Source of the DNA: Saprospiraceae bacterium
GTDB lineage: Bacteria; Bacteroidota; Bacteroidia; Chitinophagales; Saprospiraceae
Assembly (NCBI GenBank): GCA_041392805.1
Contig: JAWKLJ010000002.1
Span: 3,363,001 to 3,427,000, forward strand
Reading direction: 5' to 3'
Length of the DNA stretch: 64,000 bases
Shown here piece by piece: positions 52,135 to 60,466 of this stretch. The notes beneath the pieces are model-generated. The model was not told the DNA's origin, did no database searches, and saw nothing but the letters and a program-made list of their open reading frames with translations. The number at the start of each line of letters is the position of its first letter. Within the stretch, counting starts at the first letter, position 1. A program made the position numbers and the translations under genes.

Positions 52135-54438
52135 CTACGCCTCTTCCCCGAAAAGCACTTGCCGGTACTTATTATACAAAAAGGAAATGACCAACAATAA
52201 GATGCCCAAAGCAATGAAAACGATGGTTTTGGGTAAAGTACCCAGGTTCGCCATATCGTAGAAAAACAACTTGATTAAAGTCATTCCAAATAGCAGTATG
52301 GCTCCCACTCGCAAATGGACCTTTTTTTTCCAAATGCCCAGGATGATCAACAAAAGGGAATAGCTTCCCCAAAGGATGCTTAGCCCTAACTTATAGGATT
52401 GGCCCATTTGAAAAGTAGTCCCCCAATTAAGCCATTCACTACTCAATACCCACAAGGTGATGCTATGAAAGGCGATATCAAAAGGAATCTTCAATTTAAC
52501 ATCCAAAAAGGAACTATTTACATATTTATAACTGGCATAAACGACAAGTCCGAGCGGCAAGAAGGCAAAATACCTAATCCATACATAAATCATTCCCTTG
52601 GGATAAACCGTAGCCTGGTAATAGGTATCCCAAAGGTTACCCAAAGCATATAATCCAGTCGTTAGAAATGCCAGTACGCCTACCACATTCAAGATCAGGT
52701 TGACATACCCGAGTACTTTGCTTTTGATCCAATTGTAATTGATTAATGACAAAAGGCCTAAAAATGCCAAGGAATAAACTAAACGCCAAACCAACGCAAA
52801 TTGGTACAGATCCGAAATTTGTAGATTTGCCTCCTCCCGATTTCGCAAAAGGCGAATTTTGTGCCCCCAAAACTGACTGATTTCAAAACCAAAGGTGTTG
52901 TAGGCTACCAATAAAAGCAAGGTCGGAATCATAAATTTTGAGGCTAGGGCCCAAATACTGCTGTCTTGAAAAGGAAAGGGGTATTTCTTTTGAGTATTTA
53001 CCCATTGTACAAGGCCGTATCCTACCGCACACAAAAACGAAGTATAAAATCCGATGTTTAAAAGCGGAGAAAACGAGGCTCCTTCGCCATATAACGAAAA
53101 AGTATAAGCCGAATTCCAATCCTCCATCAAACTAAAAAAAGCCAGCAGAAGCATGGGATAGGCTAGTTTTTCATAGATAGGTGCTTTTCGTATCCGACCT
53201 AAACTGAAAAGCAAAAGCGCTTCTCCCATCCACACCAACGTCACCCAATTACCATCCAATTGGATAGGGACAGCCAGCGTAAAAAACAACACCACCAAAC
53301 CCGATACTAAAATCAAAATATTGCGATCAGCTTTCTGGTTGAGATAGATCAATACGCCCACACCTAAATGCAAAAGGCCATTTAACAACGCAAAAGCGCC
53401 CAAGTATTTGCCACCTGAAGGGTGCCCTTCCCAAAGAAAATAACCTAAGCCAAAAAATACAAAGGAATTAACTAGAACCAAAAAAACATCTGATAGAACA
53501 TATTGCTCTTCTCTTACCAATTTGTAGGCTAGAAAGGTAATGTAGAAAAGTAAAAAGTAAATCGTATTAAAGGAAAAAGCCATCCAAAATTCTCTTTTTG
53601 CTTCGAAACCAAAGAGGCACCACGCAGAAAAGAACAACCAAGTAAGCAAAAAAGTCATACCATATAAAGTCTTCCAGTATTGCTTAAATGCCACTAATAA
53701 AATTCCTACGTTGATAATGGCAACATAGGTGAAAAACAACTGCATATTATCAGATCCATCACTTAACAAAAAAGGGATCGAATAGGCACCAACTTGCCCT
53801 ATCAAAGCAATTACTTGTTCTTTGTAATAAATGGCTGCCATCACCGTCATCCCGGTAATAGCGACCATTAGGCTGAATGCCAATACAGCAGGCATAAAAC
53901 CATAAAAACTATGGCTTACATAAGTCATAAAATAGAAAATCGCCATCGCACCACTCATCAACACCGCACTATATCGATGGTAATCTGCCTTCAATTTTAC
54001 AGCAAATCCCAATAGCCCCAAACCCACCAAATAACCAAAAACAACACGCATCAACGGACTAATCAGCTCATTATCAATAGCAAATTTGGCACCGATCCCC
54101 ACACCTATCACAATAATGGCGATCCCTAGTTTACTAAAGAGGTTTTCTCCAATATATTTTTCTAATCCGCCTCTTTGCTTTTGAGAAGGGATGTCTGCCA
54201 AGGGAATCGCTTCCTCGTATGCCGTTTTGGCCTCAACGATAGGAACTGGAATGGGTTGAGGTTCATGACTAATAAGAGAGGAGGAATCAAGCGCAGCTGA
54301 ACGGTAGGCCGTTTTGGCTTTTAGCTTATTTAGCTCATGTTTTATCGTGTCAATTTCTCTCCTGAAATGCTCCTGCTGTTGGCTCAAAGTTTTCAGCCTA
54401 GTATACAGCTCATCTATCTTCTGGTGGTCTTCATTCAT
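52135..54438 (-). CDS. DUF2339 polytopic membrane protein
   Basis: 767 aa. A cytoplasmic coiled-coil N-terminus (YTRLKTLSQQQEHFRREID, about 12-30) is followed by many hydrophobic helices (over twenty by eye), starting GLEKYIGENLFSKLGIAIIV, which is the DUF2339 opening. Function unknown; the family occurs throughout the Bacteroidota. First of the minus-strand run with MOSC and DUF1080, gap 60. Confidence 0.85.
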   Translation of the reverse strand: MNEDHQKIDELYTRLKTLSQQQEHFRREIDTIKHELNKLKAKTAYRSAALDSSSLISHEPQPIPVPIVEAKTAYEEAIPLADIPSQKQRGGLEKYIGENLFSKLGIAIIVIGVGIGAKFAIDNELISPLMRVVFGYLVGLGLLGFAVKLKADYHRYSAVLMSGAMAIFYFMTYVSHSFYGFMPAVLAFSLMVAITGMTVMAAIYYKEQVIALIGQVGAYSIPFLLSDGSDNMQLFFTYVAIINVGILLVAFKQYWKTLYGMTFLLTWLFFSAWCLFGFEAKREFWMAFSFNTIYFLLFYITFLAYKLVREEQYVLSDVFLVLVNSFVFFGLGYFLWEGHPSGGKYLGAFALLNGLLHLGVGVLIYLNQKADRNILILVSGLVVLFFTLAVPIQLDGNWVTLVWMGEALLLFSLGRIRKAPIYEKLAYPMLLLAFFSLMEDWNSAYTFSLYGEGASFSPLLNIGFYTSFLCAVGYGLVQWVNTQKKYPFPFQDSSIWALASKFMIPTLLLLVAYNTFGFEISQFWGHKIRLLRNREEANLQISDLYQFALVWRLVYSLAFLGLLSLINYNWIKSKVLGYVNLILNVVGVLAFLTTGLYALGNLWDTYYQATVYPKGMIYVWIRYFAFLPLGLVVYASYKYVNSSFLDVKLKIPFDIAFHSITLWVLSSEWLNWGTTFQMGQSYKLGLSILWGSYSLLLIILGIWKKKVHLRVGAILLFGMTLIKLFFYDMANLGTLPKTIVFIALGILLLVISFLYNKYRQVLFGEEA

Positions 54439-54628
54439 AGATTTTCTTAGTCTTTGTAAACAAAGATAAGAGATTCAGTGACAGCAGGCAATATTTGATC
54501 AATTGCTGAAAAATGGCCTACGCTAACCGTCGCTGGGGCCATGTAAAAGCAGGGCAATAAAGAAGATCCGCTTTGACCTGGCCCCAGACCCAAAAACATT
54601 AGAAACCCAAAACCAAATGCAAGTGCTC

Positions 54629-55696
54629 CTAATTCATGGCTGCTGATATAGCATAATTCAATTCATTCATGAACTGTATTAATTCCACGTTTGTGAAAAA
54701 TTCATTCCCACTATATACAAAAGCGTTATCATAAGGACCAGTCATCAAAAACTGTTTGCTTGATGAATATTTTTCGAATTTCATATTGATGAATGTGGAC
54801 CAATCGAAGAAGTAATAATCATCAAGATCTGTCAGCATTTTAGGCTTGCTGTTTTTGCCCAATTGGATTCCTTTTAAATCAAATCCTATGCCCTTTTTGG
54901 TAATGATAATATTTTTGAGGTATGCCAGCGGTTCGTCGTTAAAATCAGTGATGTTGTATTTGGTGATCAAGTTTCTTACGTGTTCTAGATTCCATTCTTT
55001 TTCTCCTTTACCCCCAAATGCTGCACACACAAATGCTTCGGTCTCTCCAAATTTTTTATTGTACTTGTAGCATAAACTAGGGATCACTTCCTCTATATTG
55101 TCTATTTGCAGCGAACCTCCCCTCAAAACCAAAAAATTGGTACGCGCTTTTCTAACATCGACAATGATATTTTTACCATCTAACTCAATTTTGGTTTTTT
55201 TATCCGCCTCTGCCCTGAACACGTCCAAACCTTTAAATAAAATCTCTTGGCGTAGGTATTTTCTTTTTCCAGATTGGTATTTCAAGACCATGACAAAGGT
55301 ATTGTGCTCATCGTAGTAACTACCTGTCAATTCATTCTTTTCAACGGTAATGGCATGCATTTCATTATTGTTAATGCGGGTGTAGCCATTGGGATAGCCC
55401 ATTTTGCCTTCCAAATACTTGGATAAATCAATAACAATTGGCGTGGATTCCCCCCCCTTATTGATCTTGATTAAATCGTTTCCTACTTTTTCTAGATAGC
55501 GGGAAGGAATAGGCAACAGCTGTTGTGCATTATTTCCATCTGTCCTTTTGAGCCTTATTTTTAATCCACTATCATCCCAATAAATGGAAAGCGGAAGTTC
55601 TGGAAGTTGATCTGAAGGTGTTTGCATTGGTCGTAGATGGCCAATGAGCGGAAGGCATAATAATAGTACTAGTGTAATAGTGTTTGTTCGTTTCAT
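54629..55696 (-). CDS. Secreted protein of unknown function
   Basis: 355 aa with an N-terminal signal segment (3-20). The rest is soluble, beta-rich at the start (SIYWDDSGLKIRLKR, KNELTGSYYDEHNTFVMVL), Lys/Asn-rich overall, with one cysteine pair (SLCYKYNK, FVCAAFGG). Family not recognised. Single gene. Confidence 0.6.
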   Translation of the reverse strand: MKRTNTITLVLLLCLPLIGHLRPMQTPSDQLPELPLSIYWDDSGLKIRLKRTDGNNAQQLLPIPSRYLEKVGNDLIKINKGGESTPIVIDLSKYLEGKMGYPNGYTRINNNEMHAITVEKNELTGSYYDEHNTFVMVLKYQSGKRKYLRQEILFKGLDVFRAEADKKTKIELDGKNIIVDVRKARTNFLVLRGGSLQIDNIEEVIPSLCYKYNKKFGETEAFVCAAFGGKGEKEWNLEHVRNLITKYNITDFNDEPLAYLKNIIITKKGIGFDLKGIQLGKNSKPKMLTDLDDYYFFDWSTFINMKFEKYSSSKQFLMTGPYDNAFVYSGNEFFTNVELIQFMNELNYAISAAMN

Positions 55697-55764
55697 TATA
55701 CAATATTTACGATATTAATATATACAAAACATTATATACGAAACTACGCTTATTTAGTTACTGT

Positions 55765-56136
55765 TCATCCTGCAAATTCAGGATTATAAATCACCCCCAA
55801 AATATTCCCCCAAGGATCGAGGACGGTCGCCACCATCAGTTCGCCACCAACGTTGGTCGGTGGTTCATGCTCTTTTGCACCTAAGGCGATTAATTCACTA
55901 AACTTTTGTCGAATATCTTCCACTCCCCAGTAGGTGATTACCGTATCCACCTTTTGCTCATAAGTCTCCTCCCCTGGCTGCAGGCCCAATTCAAAACCAG
56001 CGACATTAAACCCAATATAAAAAGGTTCATCAAAGTATGGTTCCACGCCAAAAGCCTTGCTATACCAGGTTTTGGCTTTATCCATATCGTTTACCTTGTA
56101 AATACAGGTTCTAAGGCCTAAAAAAGAATTACTCAT
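55765..56136 (-). CDS. VOC-family (glyoxalase/bleomycin-resistance-like) protein
   Basis: 123 aa single VOC module: RTCIYKVNDMDKAKTWYSKA at the start, FELGLQPG, VEDIRQKFSELIALGAKE and DPWGNILGVIYNPEF at the end. Metal-dependent, or a binding protein; the reaction cannot be told. Lies 3 bases after the Ada gene and probably shares its transcript. Confidence 0.85.
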   Translation of the reverse strand: MSNSFLGLRTCIYKVNDMDKAKTWYSKAFGVEPYFDEPFYIGFNVAGFELGLQPGEETYEQKVDTVITYWGVEDIRQKFSELIALGAKEHEPPTNVGGELMVATVLDPWGNILGVIYNPEFAG

Positions 56137-56139
56137 ATT

Positions 56140-57204
56140 TCAGTTTTTTTTGAATATGTATGCGTGTTCCCGTTCAAAATCCAGTAGCCAGCGCTTTCGG
56201 GCAAGGCCTCCGCCGTAGCCTACTAAGGAACCATCTGTTCCTAAAACCCGGTGGCAGGGAATAACAATCGAAATCTTATTGAGACCATTGGCTCTACCTA
56301 CTGCCCTTACAGCTTTAGGGTTTCCCAAAAGCTCGGCCTGCGCTTTATAGGATCGAATCTCCCCAAAAGGAATCGTTTGTAGCAAGGCCCATACGGCCTG
56401 GTTGAAATCCGATCCTGGCGTATGCAAAGGAATGGTAAAGGCTTTTCGTTCCCCTTTGAAATATTCAGCTAATTCTGTTTGCAATTGCTTGAGGTGTGGA
56501 TTTTCGCCTGGCAATATCACCGCATTCAATCTCTTTTTCAAATCTTTAAATTCGGTTTCCAACATGGGCCGATCGGTAAACTCTGCCAGGCAAACACCTT
56601 TCTCTGTGGCGCAGCCAAACATGGGTCCAAGAGGGGTGGTAAAACGCACGATCTGGATGACAGTTTGACCGGAGGCTTGGGAAGGCGCCTTGTCAAAAGC
56701 AGCGCGAAAGGAATCATTGAAACCACTTAAGGATTCAAAACCAATATCGTAGGCCGTATGGGTAATCGATTCTCCATTGGAAATTTTGGTAAAGGCATCA
56801 TTGATGCGCAACAAGCGTTGGTAAGAATGAAAAGTCATATTGTGATGCTTTTTGAACCAACGCCGAATCTGACTAGGTTCAATACCTCGCTGCCTTAAAT
56901 CCCAATCTTTGATCTTTTGAAAGGGCTTGTCAGATAGTTCTCGGAGAATGGCCTGGATATAAGGGGGCGTACGACCTATTTCTTCTTCCGGTTTACAAAC
57001 TCTGCATGGCCTGAATCCATGCAAAATGGCCTCATGCGCCGTATTGTAGAAGGTAACATTTTCGGGCTTAGGAGTACGAGCCGTACAGCCGGGGCGGCAA
57101 AAGATACCCGTTGTCTTTACCGCAATGTAAAATACGCCAGCAAAAGTAGCGTCTCTTTTGACAAGCACCTCGTATTTGTCCTCAAAACTTAACGTATTTG
57201 CCAT
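56140..57204 (-). CDS. ada: Ada, methylated-DNA sensor and repair protein
   Basis: 354 aa; ATG at 57204 chosen because it starts the protein MANTLSFEDKYEVLVKRD just ahead of the zinc/Cys domain (the frame is open 23 codons more). Domains: Ada N-terminal four-Cys site (Cys36, 40, 67, 70; FCRPGC and PCRVC), AraC-type HTH (about 110-190, HTAYDIGFESLSGFNDSF), then the O6-methylguanine methyltransferase with Cys317 in IPCHRV. Methylation of the N-terminal cysteine is known to activate the family as transcription activator. Complete Ada organisation; it may control its own operon with the VOC gene. Confidence 0.93.
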   Translation of the reverse strand: MANTLSFEDKYEVLVKRDATFAGVFYIAVKTTGIFCRPGCTARTPKPENVTFYNTAHEAILHGFRPCRVCKPEEEIGRTPPYIQAILRELSDKPFQKIKDWDLRQRGIEPSQIRRWFKKHHNMTFHSYQRLLRINDAFTKISNGESITHTAYDIGFESLSGFNDSFRAAFDKAPSQASGQTVIQIVRFTTPLGPMFGCATEKGVCLAEFTDRPMLETEFKDLKKRLNAVILPGENPHLKQLQTELAEYFKGERKAFTIPLHTPGSDFNQAVWALLQTIPFGEIRSYKAQAELLGNPKAVRAVGRANGLNKISIVIPCHRVLGTDGSLVGYGGGLARKRWLLDFEREHAYIFKKN

Positions 57205-57299
57205 AATTATTTCGCTTTTAGGGGCAAAATAAGGCTTCTTTGACCATTGTGCTACCGAAAAATTGACATGCATTTTTAGGTTCTCACCAAAGGTCTTTT

Positions 57300-57785
57300 T
57301 TAATTCTCCGTTTTTTCGATAGAGCTAGCATGGTCTTTGATAATATACCATTTCCCTTCTATTTTTTTGAGGGCATAACTTACAATCATATGATTGAAAT
57401 AGGGCTTGCCATTTCTTTCCGGCTCTTTGTACATGACATCAACAATGGCTATCCCCAGGTTTTCTGCAATTTCTGTGTCCAATATTTTGGTTTCAAAAGT
57501 CCAGCTAGTATCCTCAAACCATTCTTCGTGCATGTCCATAAATGCCTTCTTGGTCGTAGTTGGTTCGGTCTGGGGAAGGATTAGGTACATTCCTTGTGCC
57601 TCAGACATGGTGCCATCCAGGGTTGTAAGGTCTTTTTCATTGACGGCATTGAGGTGCACTTGCAGGGCTTCCCTGAAAGCTTGCTCCTCTTGTGCTGGAT
57701 CGAATGGTTTACTTGCAGGTTCTCCTCCGTCACATGCAATCAAGATTAGGCTGAGCAGCAATAAACTAGTGGTTATTTTTTTCAT
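57300..57785 (-). CDS. NTF2-like (SnoaL/DUF4440-type) lipoprotein
   Basis: 161 aa; lipobox LIAC (Cys18). The mature part is one cone-shaped NTF2-like domain: EEQAFREALQVHLNAVNEKD, KKAFMDMHEEWFED, IAIVDVMYK and a final GKWYIIKDHAS. Catalytic residues are not evident. Ligand unknown. Confidence 0.8.
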   Translation of the reverse strand: MKKITTSLLLLSLILIACDGGEPASKPFDPAQEEQAFREALQVHLNAVNEKDLTTLDGTMSEAQGMYLILPQTEPTTTKKAFMDMHEEWFEDTSWTFETKILDTEIAENLGIAIVDVMYKEPERNGKPYFNHMIVSYALKKIEGKWYIIKDHASSIEKTEN

Positions 57786-57834
57786 AAAAGCGGCTATTTA
57801 ATTTATGTTGACAACATCCCGAGCATTCTTTTAA

Positions 57835-58041
57835 TTAATCATCGTCTTCAGGAATAATATTTTTAACCCGTCCAACTTCCCCTGTATCTAATCTTACCTT
57901 AATACCATGTGGATGTGTGCTTGCATTCGTCAAAATGGCTTTGACAATACCTTCTGTCAGCTCTCCTGTCCGTTGATGGTGTTTTTGCACCACCTCGACC
58001 AATTGGCCAATCTTGACATCGTTTCTTTTCCGTCCGTCCAT
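57835..58041 (-). CDS. YwbE-family small protein
   Basis: 68 aa, MDGRKRNDVKIGQLVEVVQK then HQRTGELTEGIVKAILTN, ASTHPHGIKVRLDTGEVGRV. It matches the YwbE/DUF2196 pattern: small, beta-rich, possibly nucleic-acid binding. Function unknown. ORF length is full for the family. Confidence 0.88.
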   Translation of the reverse strand: MDGRKRNDVKIGQLVEVVQKHHQRTGELTEGIVKAILTNASTHPHGIKVRLDTGEVGRVKNIIPEDDD

Positions 58042-58123
58042 AGGGGATTTTTATTTTTAATTAAAAAAATGGTGCAGTTGGGATCTCTCACAAGCTACAC
58101 CAAATTTAAAGTTTATTACACAG

Positions 58124-58888
58124 TTACCAAATCATTTCTGCCCAATCCTGTTGGAGTTCCTTTCTGAAGCGCTCCGTCCATTCATCGGATAAGTCATCTG
58201 CTAAACGATGGTAGAAGGGTGGTTCAACCGAAAAGCCCTCTGCTTGTATCCCTAAAAAAGAAATAACCTCCCGAATGCTTTGTTCATAATGTCGAATAAA
58301 ATCTTCATAGACCAAGGTGAGCGCAACTGCTTGTGCCTGATCCAGCATATCCTGAATCTTGGCTTCCCGAAGACTCGTTTCTAGCAAAAGGTGATGGATG
58401 GCGGCAAAATCGTACCGATCTCGAATAGCATTTGGATCGTAACAGCGTTTCGCTCCTGCTTTCCGATGCCATTCCTGGGTAACAATCGCCTTCCACCAAC
58501 TCACAGCCTGCCGAATTTTATTACGCCGTGTCATAAAGATGTGCTTGCCCCCCGGGAAAAGGTTGTTCCAAATTTCAAAATGAGTTGGATTAGCGGTAGC
58601 AAGGCCAGATAGATGCTTGAGCTGTTCCATAATTGGATCATGTTCCTTTCTGGGTGCGTTTACTTTAATTCCACATACCCTGTTGGGTGTCCGCCCTTTC
58701 TGCCAAAGCACTTGCTGGAGGTCTTGGTAATTTGCTACTTGAAAATGGTCTAGGAGTGAGGTGCCCGCCGGGGCATTAAATAATTCTTCCGGAACGCCTG
58801 CTATGCCCGTTGATTTCAAACCCTCACATAACAAGCTGCTACCGTTTCTTTGGCTAAACCAGATGGTATAAAATAGATTGGATTCCAT
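58124..58888 (-). CDS. Stf0-type sulfotransferase
   Basis: 254 aa; PAPS-dependent sulfotransferase fold. The N-terminal 5'-PSB loop reads FSQRNGSSLLCEGLKSTG (12-29), with the Stf0-like GVPEELFN next. The 3'-phosphate region reads FMTRRNKIRQAVSWWKA. Stf0 of mycobacteria makes trehalose-2-sulfate; here the acceptor is unknown. Isolated gene; a family A repeat lies upstream. Confidence 0.82.
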   Translation of the reverse strand: MESNLFYTIWFSQRNGSSLLCEGLKSTGIAGVPEELFNAPAGTSLLDHFQVANYQDLQQVLWQKGRTPNRVCGIKVNAPRKEHDPIMEQLKHLSGLATANPTHFEIWNNLFPGGKHIFMTRRNKIRQAVSWWKAIVTQEWHRKAGAKRCYDPNAIRDRYDFAAIHHLLLETSLREAKIQDMLDQAQAVALTLVYEDFIRHYEQSIREVISFLGIQAEGFSVEPPFYHRLADDLSDEWTERFRKELQQDWAEMIW

Positions 58889-58944
58889 TTCTAATTTTTT
58901 TTATAATAGATAGGTTAGACATACGGAATGCTCCATATGATATT

Positions 58945-59053
58945 GGTTCTCTGACAAATTTTGTGCGCTAGTCAACTAAAAGCCTTGATCAACACTCATT
59001 TTCAATCGCTTATGATCTTCGTTTTGAGTTGACCACAAAAATTGTAAGAGAAC
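58945..59053. repeat. Dispersed palindromic element, family A (copy 4)
   Basis: Left arm GGTTCTCTGACAAATTTTGT, then GTCAACTAAAA; right arm TTTTGAGTTGACCACAAAAA, then TTGTAAGAGAAC. About 109 bp, the same layout as 4534-4676 but with a shorter and unrelated centre. Confidence 0.7.
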
Positions 59054-59220
59054 GATGATATTTAGGTAAAATAAGCCAGTAAATTATGACCAGCTTACGG
59101 CAAAATTAGAATGGATTAAAAATTTCATTTCACAAGTATTTACCCTGACAACCCTAATGGTGGATTATTAGTTCGCAAATATATTTATCCTATGGGTACC
59201 CGCCTAAGCTGGGATAAAAT

Positions 59221-59278
59221 CGGAAGTCGGAAACGCTACACCTTGGAATGCATAGAAACATTCCCTTTTCCGCCTTTT
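59221..59278. repeat. Heptad-type hairpin, family C
   Basis: CGGAAGTCGGAAACGC arm and CATTCCCTTTTCCGCC arm with a longer, less regular centre. Confidence 0.5.
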
Positions 59279-59335
59279 AAACTACCGGAGGTAGTCCTTT
59301 TTTATCACATTGCTTCGTCCAGCCTTACCTATACC

Positions 59336-60382
59336 TTACATAACAGGCACTTCAACAAAGGGCCGTTCAAACTCAAAGATGTACTTTTTCCCATCCTGGA
59401 GTAGGGTACAAAACAAAGCGGTACAATCATACGTAACCTCAAAAGGTTTATTGATATCAAAGGAAGGGTCCGTTACCTTAAATACATAGTCAAAAACCTT
59501 TTTATTATTGGCTGCTATTTTTTGGATGCGATATTCCGCATTTCCATTAAAATGAGCAGGTTTTTCTACTTCAAACCAAGCGCCTTTGGTCAAACCGCCT
59601 AGCCATTGGGCATTGGGGTAATCTGCCAGTGGTTCGGGGGCATCAAAAGCACCATTGGCAGACTTAAACTTGATATTGTGTTCGTTTGGCGAATTGGTAA
59701 AGAAGTAATTAAACATTAATTTAGGCAAGGAACGTGTCTCCACCTTAAGGTCTCCACGCCAAATGCGGTAATAGTCAGATGGATTGGCGCCATAGATGAC
59801 ACTTCCCAAGGGGCATGGGGTTGGCTCGGGGGTATACTTCAATTTTCGGTATATCTTTTTATCTACCACCCCCTCCAATAGGGCCGAACGTACGAAACGA
59901 GCGCAATTCGTATTTTCCCTTCCAAAAGCATTGTATTCCACACTACCTCTTCGCTCCATATATTTGATATAAGTCATGACCTGCTCATAGTTGATAGCAG
60001 AACAAAAGGAGGCGTACATGGCACCAATGGACTGTACAATATCTCTATTTGTATCGAAGTATTGAAGAATGGCTTCTTTGTTGATCAGGTTACCTGCTTC
60101 GTCAAATTCCCCTTTGATTTCTATCCTGACATCGGGGTCAGTCGTTTTTGTACGCAACCTGGCCTTGCCTCTCGGAGCCGTATAACGCCCTAGATCGGCA
60201 TATTCAATTTCGCCCGATTCCTTGTGGATAATCGCCATAGCCGCATGGCCTCCAGGGACTAATCCTTGCTTAATAATGCCTAACCGCTCACACACCCAAA
60301 TGTGCCATCCTCCATCAGGTACAGTATAAAAATCTGGAAAGCCCATGATCAGGGCATATGCATTCGCTTCTTTCTGGTTCAT
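59336..60382 (-). CDS. Protein of unknown function with His/Cys motifs
   Basis: 348 aa, MNQKEANAYALIMGFPDFY, no signal peptide. The N-terminal half has a GLVPGGHAAMAII motif (His46) and, 114 residues later, ENTNCARFVRSALL (Cys160), the latter resembling the catalytic-cysteine helix of papain-like or NlpC/P60 folds in permuted order (His before Cys). The C-terminal half (about 230-348) is a beta-rich domain. Likely a hydrolase or an amidase, but this is only inference. Transcribed from the same strand as the M1 peptidase (84 bases upstream). Confidence 0.7.
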   Translation of the reverse strand: MNQKEANAYALIMGFPDFYTVPDGGWHIWVCERLGIIKQGLVPGGHAAMAIIHKESGEIEYADLGRYTAPRGKARLRTKTTDPDVRIEIKGEFDEAGNLINKEAILQYFDTNRDIVQSIGAMYASFCSAINYEQVMTYIKYMERRGSVEYNAFGRENTNCARFVRSALLEGVVDKKIYRKLKYTPEPTPCPLGSVIYGANPSDYYRIWRGDLKVETRSLPKLMFNYFFTNSPNEHNIKFKSANGAFDAPEPLADYPNAQWLGGLTKGAWFEVEKPAHFNGNAEYRIQKIAANNKKVFDYVFKVTDPSFDINKPFEVTYDCTALFCTLLQDGKKYIFEFERPFVEVPVM

Positions 60383-60466
60383 AATTCCTCTTTCTTAGAT
60401 CTGGTCAATCGAAGAGCCGAAAATAATTCCTCTGAATGGAAATTTCATCATTCCAGCGCAAGAATT

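Larger units (their letters stand above)
58889..59335. other. Repeat-bearing intergenic gap
   Basis: 447 bases with no gene accepted. Contains the family A palindrome (58945-59053) and a heptad-type hairpin (59221-59278). A 70-codon frame at 59192-59404 spans the heptad hairpin and runs antisense into the next gene, and was rejected. Confidence 0.6.

Noticed and set aside
59192..59404. 70-codon plus-strand frame
   Set aside because: It overlaps a heptad hairpin and runs antisense into the 3' end of the 348-aa gene; no family features.
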